From positions 1,632,469 through 1,696,468 of the forward strand of contig WJPL01000001.1 in NCBI GenBank assembly GCA_009649675.1: a stretch of 64,000 nt of DNA, given 5' to 3'. Each line of letters begins with the position of its first letter. The stretch's first letter is position 1. The stretch is from Alphaproteobacteria bacterium HT1-32. Its GTDB lineage: Bacteria; Pseudomonadota; Alphaproteobacteria; Rhodospirillales; HT1-32. The position numbers were made by a program, and so were the translations under genes. Below, in pieces: positions 60,471 through 64,000 of the stretch. The notes beneath the pieces were generated by a model. The model saw only the letters and a list, made by a program, of their open reading frames with translations, made no database searches and was not told where the DNA came from.

Positions 60471-61748
60471 TCAGTTAACAGTCAGCAGCAGTTCAACCGG
60501 CAGCAGTACCAGCGCCGGAATATAGGTAATCAGCCCGAGCACGAGCAGAATCGGGATCAGAAACGGCACGATGGCACGGGCCGTGTCGATGAACCGGATT
60601 TCCGCAATCTCGGTAACAATATAAAGTGCCCATCCCAGCGGCGGCGTTATCAGGCCGACCGTCAGGTTCAGGACCACCACGACGCCCAGATGCACAGGGT
60701 CAACACCCAGTGCGGTTCCCATGCCGATCAGGGTCGGGGTGAAGATAATCAGGATTGAGGTCAGGCTCATGAAGGTGCCGAGCAGCAGCAGCACGAGATT
60801 TACAGCAGCCAGAAAAGCCCAGCTTCCGTAACCGCTTTCCTGAAATATCTTTCCCAGTGCTTCCGGAATCTGCTCGGTTGTTACCAGCCAGCCGAACAGC
60901 GAGGACAGCGCCAGAATGAACATGATCTGGGTCGTGGTAATCAGCGCCTCTTCCAGCATGGCGGGAATGGCCCACGGGTTGAGGTCGCCCTGGATCAGCG
61001 AGACGGCCAGCGCATAGACCACGGCAACTACGCCTGCTTCGGTCGGGGTGACAATGCCGAAGACCAGACCGGCGAGAATGACGAGCGGCGTCATCAGCGG
61101 TAGGATATTGGTGCGCAGGCTGCGCAGGATCTCGATCAGTCCGGCGCGCTGTCGCCGTTTCACACCCGGCGGGGCGGCGACCCAGACATAGACCATCATG
61201 AACAGGCCCAGCATCAGGCCGGGAATAAGACCGCCGAGGAACAGGCCGGGGATCGAGACATCGGCCATGGTGCCATAGAGGACCATCAGGATCGACGGCG
61301 GAATGATCGGCCCGATACAGCTCGACGCGGCCGTCACGGCAGCAGAAAACGGCCTGGGATAACCGGCTTCTGTCATCGCCCTGATCTCGATCCGGCCCAG
61401 CCCGGCGGTATCGGCGACGGCCGAGCCGGAAATACCGGCAAAGAACAGGCTGGAGAGAATGTTCACATGCGCCAGTCCGCCCCGGACATGGCCGACCAGA
61501 AGGTCAGCAAACCCGAAGATACGTTTGGTCACACCGCCGGAATTCATGATTTCACCGGCCAGCACGAAGAACGGGATCGCCAGCAGGGTGATACCACCAA
61601 GGCTGTCGACCATGGAAAAGATCAGTACCGTCGCCGGGATATCGGAGACCAGCATGCAGGCGACCGACGCGATGCCCATGGCAAGTGCGACCGGCGTGCC
61701 GAGCAGCATGAAGAAACCAAAGGTCAGGAACAGGACTGTCATGGTCAT
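60471..61748 (-). CDS. dctM: TRAP transporter large permease subunit (DctM)
   Basis: A 425-residue polytopic membrane protein. LLAIPFFVLAGEIMNSGGVTKRIFGFADLLVGHVRGGLAHVNILSSLFFAGISGSAVADTAGLGRIEIRAM and ASSCIGPIIPPSILMVLYGTMADVSIPGLFLGGLIPGLMLG are diagnostic. It works with the DctP and DctQ encoded after it. The start lies three bases after the FAD oxidoreductase stop, so enzyme and transporter are co-expressed. Confidence 0.93.
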   Translation of the reverse strand: MTMTVLFLTFGFFMLLGTPVALAMGIASVACMLVSDIPATVLIFSMVDSLGGITLLAIPFFVLAGEIMNSGGVTKRIFGFADLLVGHVRGGLAHVNILSSLFFAGISGSAVADTAGLGRIEIRAMTEAGYPRPFSAAVTAASSCIGPIIPPSILMVLYGTMADVSIPGLFLGGLIPGLMLGLFMMVYVWVAAPPGVKRRQRAGLIEILRSLRTNILPLMTPLVILAGLVFGIVTPTEAGVVAVVYALAVSLIQGDLNPWAIPAMLEEALITTTQIMFILALSSLFGWLVTTEQIPEALGKIFQESGYGSWAFLAAVNLVLLLLGTFMSLTSILIIFTPTLIGMGTALGVDPVHLGVVVVLNLTVGLITPPLGWALYIVTEIAEIRFIDTARAIVPFLIPILLVLGLITYIPALVLLPVELLLTVN

Positions 61749-61751
61749 CAG

Positions 61752-63086
61752 TCAGTTCCCCAGAAAGGCGTTCTGCTGACGCAGTCCGGCCTGAAGTTCT
61801 GCAATATCGACGCTGCGAAAATCACCCTGATCGCGCCCGGCCAGTGCCGCCGCAAACCCGGCGGCCTGACCAATGGCCATGGCGGTCGGCATCACACGGA
61901 CGGCGGCAAAGGCGTCGGCTTCCGCTGAAATACCCCGTCCGGCAGCAGCGATATTGTTGAGGCCGACCGGCAACAGCGAGCGATAGGGAATGCGATAAAA
62001 ATGATCTTCACCGAATTCTTCAATCGTAAGGCCTGCGCCATCGGCGTGGTGGATGTCGATCGGATAGGCACCGCAACAGACCGTATCCTCGAACACCCGC
62101 CCGGCCCGCAGGTCGTCGGCGGTCAGCACATAATCACCGGCGGTGCGGCGGGTGTCACGAACGCCAAGCTGCGGCGCTGTCTGACAAAGTCTTGCCGCTT
62201 CACATCCCGGAAGGTTGTGGCGCAGGAACCGGGCGATGCGGCGGGCCTGACGGCGGCCTTCCATTTCACCGGCGCTCATCGAGAACGGGTCGGTGGCATC
62301 GACCGTCACCCGGCTGATATTGAACCAGGCAACATCGGCACCGGGCACCCGGCTGTAATGCAGGGCAGCCCGCGGCAGGTCGCCGGATGCCAGCCCCTGC
62401 TGAACGATATGCCGGCGCTCTTCGGCACTTACCTTGTCAAGCCGGGTGAAATCGACCGGTGACATGGCGAACATCATCGTTGCCGGCTGGGGCCCGGCGG
62501 CTCCGGCTTCCAGAAAACGGGCACCGGTTGCACCCAGCAGGGCCATGTCGCCGGTCGCATCAATGAAACAGCGTGCCCGCAGATCAAGGGGGCCTTTCTG
62601 ACTGGCGATCTGGACCGACGTCAGATGGTTGCCGGTCATCCGGACCCCACAGAGGGTTGCATGAAACAGCACAGTCACGCCGGTTTCAGCCAGCAGGTCA
62701 TCAAGAACGGTTTTCAGAATTTCAGGATCATATTCAACCCGGTTCATCAGATGACCGGTGGACATGACAAAGGTTCCGAGACCGTGAGCGCCTTCTTCCC
62801 TGACCAGCCGTTCTGTAATCTGTTCAGCGACACCGCGGATAACCTTGCGGCCACTGCGCGTCGTCCAGCCGACAAACTGGGCGACCGATCCGGCTGTTGC
62901 AGCACCACCAAGAAAGCCATGCCGTTCGGCCAGCAGCACGCGGCTGCCTGCCTGCCGCGCGGCAAGGGCGGCGGCAATGCCGGACATACCACCGCCAATA
63001 ATGACGACGTCGGCATCTGCAGGCGACGGATACGGTGCGGGCTTTGGCTGCGTCTGGCTCAGTGTCTCTCTCCCGATGGTCCGCAT
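61752..63086 (-). CDS. FAD-dependent oxidoreductase (FAD_oxidored, PF12831-like)
   Basis: A 444-residue flavoprotein. VVIIGGGMSGIAAALAARQAGSRVLLAERHGFLGGAATAGSVAQFVGW near residues 28-75 is the dinucleotide site with the G-G-x-A-T signature of the FAD_oxidored family. ARCFIDATGDMALLGATGA and NIAAAGRGISAEADAFAAVRVMPTAMAIGQAAGFAAALA complete the fold. Members oxidise or dehydrate small organic substrates, and few are characterised. It heads a TRAP operon opposite a LysR gene, so it should act on the imported compound. No strong ribosome site is seen. Confidence 0.88.
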   Translation of the reverse strand: MRTIGRETLSQTQPKPAPYPSPADADVVIIGGGMSGIAAALAARQAGSRVLLAERHGFLGGAATAGSVAQFVGWTTRSGRKVIRGVAEQITERLVREEGAHGLGTFVMSTGHLMNRVEYDPEILKTVLDDLLAETGVTVLFHATLCGVRMTGNHLTSVQIASQKGPLDLRARCFIDATGDMALLGATGARFLEAGAAGPQPATMMFAMSPVDFTRLDKVSAEERRHIVQQGLASGDLPRAALHYSRVPGADVAWFNISRVTVDATDPFSMSAGEMEGRRQARRIARFLRHNLPGCEAARLCQTAPQLGVRDTRRTAGDYVLTADDLRAGRVFEDTVCCGAYPIDIHHADGAGLTIEEFGEDHFYRIPYRSLLPVGLNNIAAAGRGISAEADAFAAVRVMPTAMAIGQAAGFAAALAGRDQGDFRSVDIAELQAGLRQQNAFLGN

Positions 63087-63203
63087 TCTGAAATGACGCG
63101 GTATCCATATTCACTTCAAAACCTAAGGTTTTCAGGCGAAAACCGTCAATTAACTTTCCTTCTGTTGAGATTAGCATCATGTTAATATGAGGAGGATGTC
63201 CTC
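63087..63203. promoter_or_regulatory. Divergent promoter region, LysR site candidate
   Basis: The 117 bases between the FAD oxidoreductase/TRAP operon and the lysR-type gene must hold both promoters. TTAAC (63150-63154) and GTTAA (63181-63185) form an inverted pair about 30 bases apart, with AT-rich sequence around it. LysR regulators normally bind such divergent regions. The exact T-N11-A box is not fixed. Confidence 0.4.
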
Positions 63204-64000
63204 ATGCTCAGTCTGCGTCAGATCGAAATGCTTCGCGCGGTCATGCTGACCGGGTCGATCACCCGTGCAGCAACAATGCTGAATGTCTCACCACCCAGTG
63301 TCAGCCGGATGCTGAAACATACGGAATCCGCGGCGGGGGTCCGGTTCTTTGAACGTGGTCCTTCAGGATTTGTAGCGACGCCGGAGGCCAGGGCCCTGCT
63401 GGGTGATCTGGAAGAAATCCATGACCGTATCCTCCGCATCAACCGCCGGATTGAAGGTGTTGGCGAGGCAACTGATGAGCGACTGGCGATTGGTACCTCG
63501 CCCGGCCTTGGCCTGTCGGTGGCACCCGAAGCCCTGCGGCGGCTGCATCAGGCGGCGCCGAACCTCCGGCTGTTCGTGGATACCCTGCATCTCGATGAAA
63601 TTGTCCCGGGCTTGCTGCTTGGCCGGGTAGATCTTGCACTGACGATTTTTGACATGCAGGACCCGCGGGTCACAGTCTCCCGGCTGGGGCAGGGACGGAT
63701 GATGGCGCTGGTGCCGCAGGGGCATCCTCTGGCTGACCGGGCAGTGGTCGCTTTTGCTGATCTCGCTGCCTATCCGTTCATCGGCTTTGAAGAACGGGCG
63801 TTTCAGCAGCAGCTGATCGAGCGGCTGGCGACAGAGACCGGTGTCCGGCTGTCCATTGATGTCCGGGTGCGGCTGGTCGTGACCGCCTGTTTTCTGGTGC
63901 GTCAGGGTTTCGGTGTCACCCTGATGGACAGCTTTACCATCACAGGTGATGTGGTGCCGGGTGTCGTGGCTATTCCGCTGGTCGAAGACATTCCCATTTC
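63204..64000 (+). CDS. LysR family transcriptional regulator, 3' end missing
   Basis: The frame opens at the ATG at 63204 with GGAGG at 63191-63195 and runs without a stop to the window edge, so about 265 residues are visible and the last few tens of residues are missing. The helix-turn-helix is LSLRQIEMLRAVMLTGSITRAATMLNVSPPSVSRMLKHTESAAGVRFFERG (residues 2-52). Residues 90 onward start the effector-binding domain (LAIGTSPGLGLSVAPEALRRLHQAAPNLRLFVDT). It is divergent from the FAD oxidoreductase/TRAP operon and is its probable activator. The ligand is unknown. Confidence 0.93.
   Translation, partial: MLSLRQIEMLRAVMLTGSITRAATMLNVSPPSVSRMLKHTESAAGVRFFERGPSGFVATPEARALLGDLEEIHDRILRINRRIEGVGEATDERLAIGTSPGLGLSVAPEALRRLHQAAPNLRLFVDTLHLDEIVPGLLLGRVDLALTIFDMQDPRVTVSRLGQGRMMALVPQGHPLADRAVVAFADLAAYPFIGFEERAFQQQLIERLATETGVRLSIDVRVRLVVTACFLVRQGFGVTLMDSFTITGDVVPGVVAIPLVEDIPI

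Noticed and set aside
1-64000. CRISPR arrays, insertion sequences, tRNA or rRNA genes
   Set aside because: No regularly spaced repeats, transposase-like frames, terminal inverted repeats or stable-RNA signatures were seen while reading the window.

Overview
This 64 kb window is a gene-dense bacterial chromosome segment with no mobile elements, CRISPR arrays or stable-RNA genes that I can see. Gene content points to an alphaproteobacterium, probably a marine or aquatic Rhodospirillales-like heterotroph: napEFDABC without napGH, aerobic-type cobalamin genes (cobN, cobW, cobO), four TRAP-type uptake systems, an imelysin/di-haem peroxidase iron-type operon and an aerobic 2-aminobenzoyl-CoA pathway. 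The lineage is inferred from gene content and high GC, not from a marker gene. No gap between genes exceeds about 300 bases; the longest is 54384-54665.

Layout. 2-649 is the 3' end of a benzoate-CoA-ligase-type enzyme cut by the window edge. 653-5622 (minus) is an iron-type periplasmic operon: imelysin, di-haem DUF1111 oxidoreductase, a second imelysin and a DUF1513 protein, behind a symmetrical AT-rich repeat at 5651-5693. 5793-10390 (plus) holds a methyltransferase and a TAXI-type TRAP system with its DUF1850 partner. 10409-16906 is a quinate/shikimate module: a dehydroshikimate dehydratase fused to an HPPD-like domain, a DctPQM TRAP transporter, a shikimate dehydrogenase and a divergent TetR regulator. 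16971-21401 (minus) is napEFDABC behind an FNR-type box at 21481-21494, divergent from dusA.

22569-24754 (minus) pairs sulfopyruvate decarboxylase (comDE) with an FMN hydroxy-acid oxidase, a candidate C3-sulfonate route. 24909-36950 is a cobalamin island: cobT coupled to azlCD on the minus strand, then cobS, cobC, cobU, cobW, cobN and cobO, an SYLF gene, and cobQ on the plus strand. cobT and cobS, which face away from each other, both appear to start with TTG. 37025-39334 holds an unknown gene, an overlapping pair of a small haem protein and an unknown exported protein, and a cytochrome c'.

39444-43259 holds a DAO-family oxidase and an overlapping ureohydrolase/acyl-CoA-ligase pair. 43335-52154 (minus) is a long tryptophan/anthranilate catabolic run: CsaA, a kynurenine-formamidase-like hydrolase, a RidA-family protein, 2-aminobenzoate-CoA ligase, acyl-CoA dehydrogenase, enoyl-CoA hydratase, MarR, an SDR, and a fused FAD-monooxygenase/old-yellow-enzyme of the anthraniloyl-CoA monooxygenase type. 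A perfect 18-bp palindrome at 52179-52196 sits just upstream and is the best operator candidate. 52315-58863 holds mixed functions (MFS, xthA, class-I glutamine amidotransferase, LolA, YkuD, polysaccharide deacetylase, tsaB, rimI). 58878-64000 is an orphan catabolic module: TRAP transporter, FAD oxidoreductase and a divergent LysR regulator cut by the right edge.

Many minus-strand neighbours overlap by the ATGA pattern, so several of these runs are probably transcribed and translated as units. Where the longest frame began with a poor site, starts were moved to a codon with a Shine-Dalgarno sequence or signal peptide; each entry says so.
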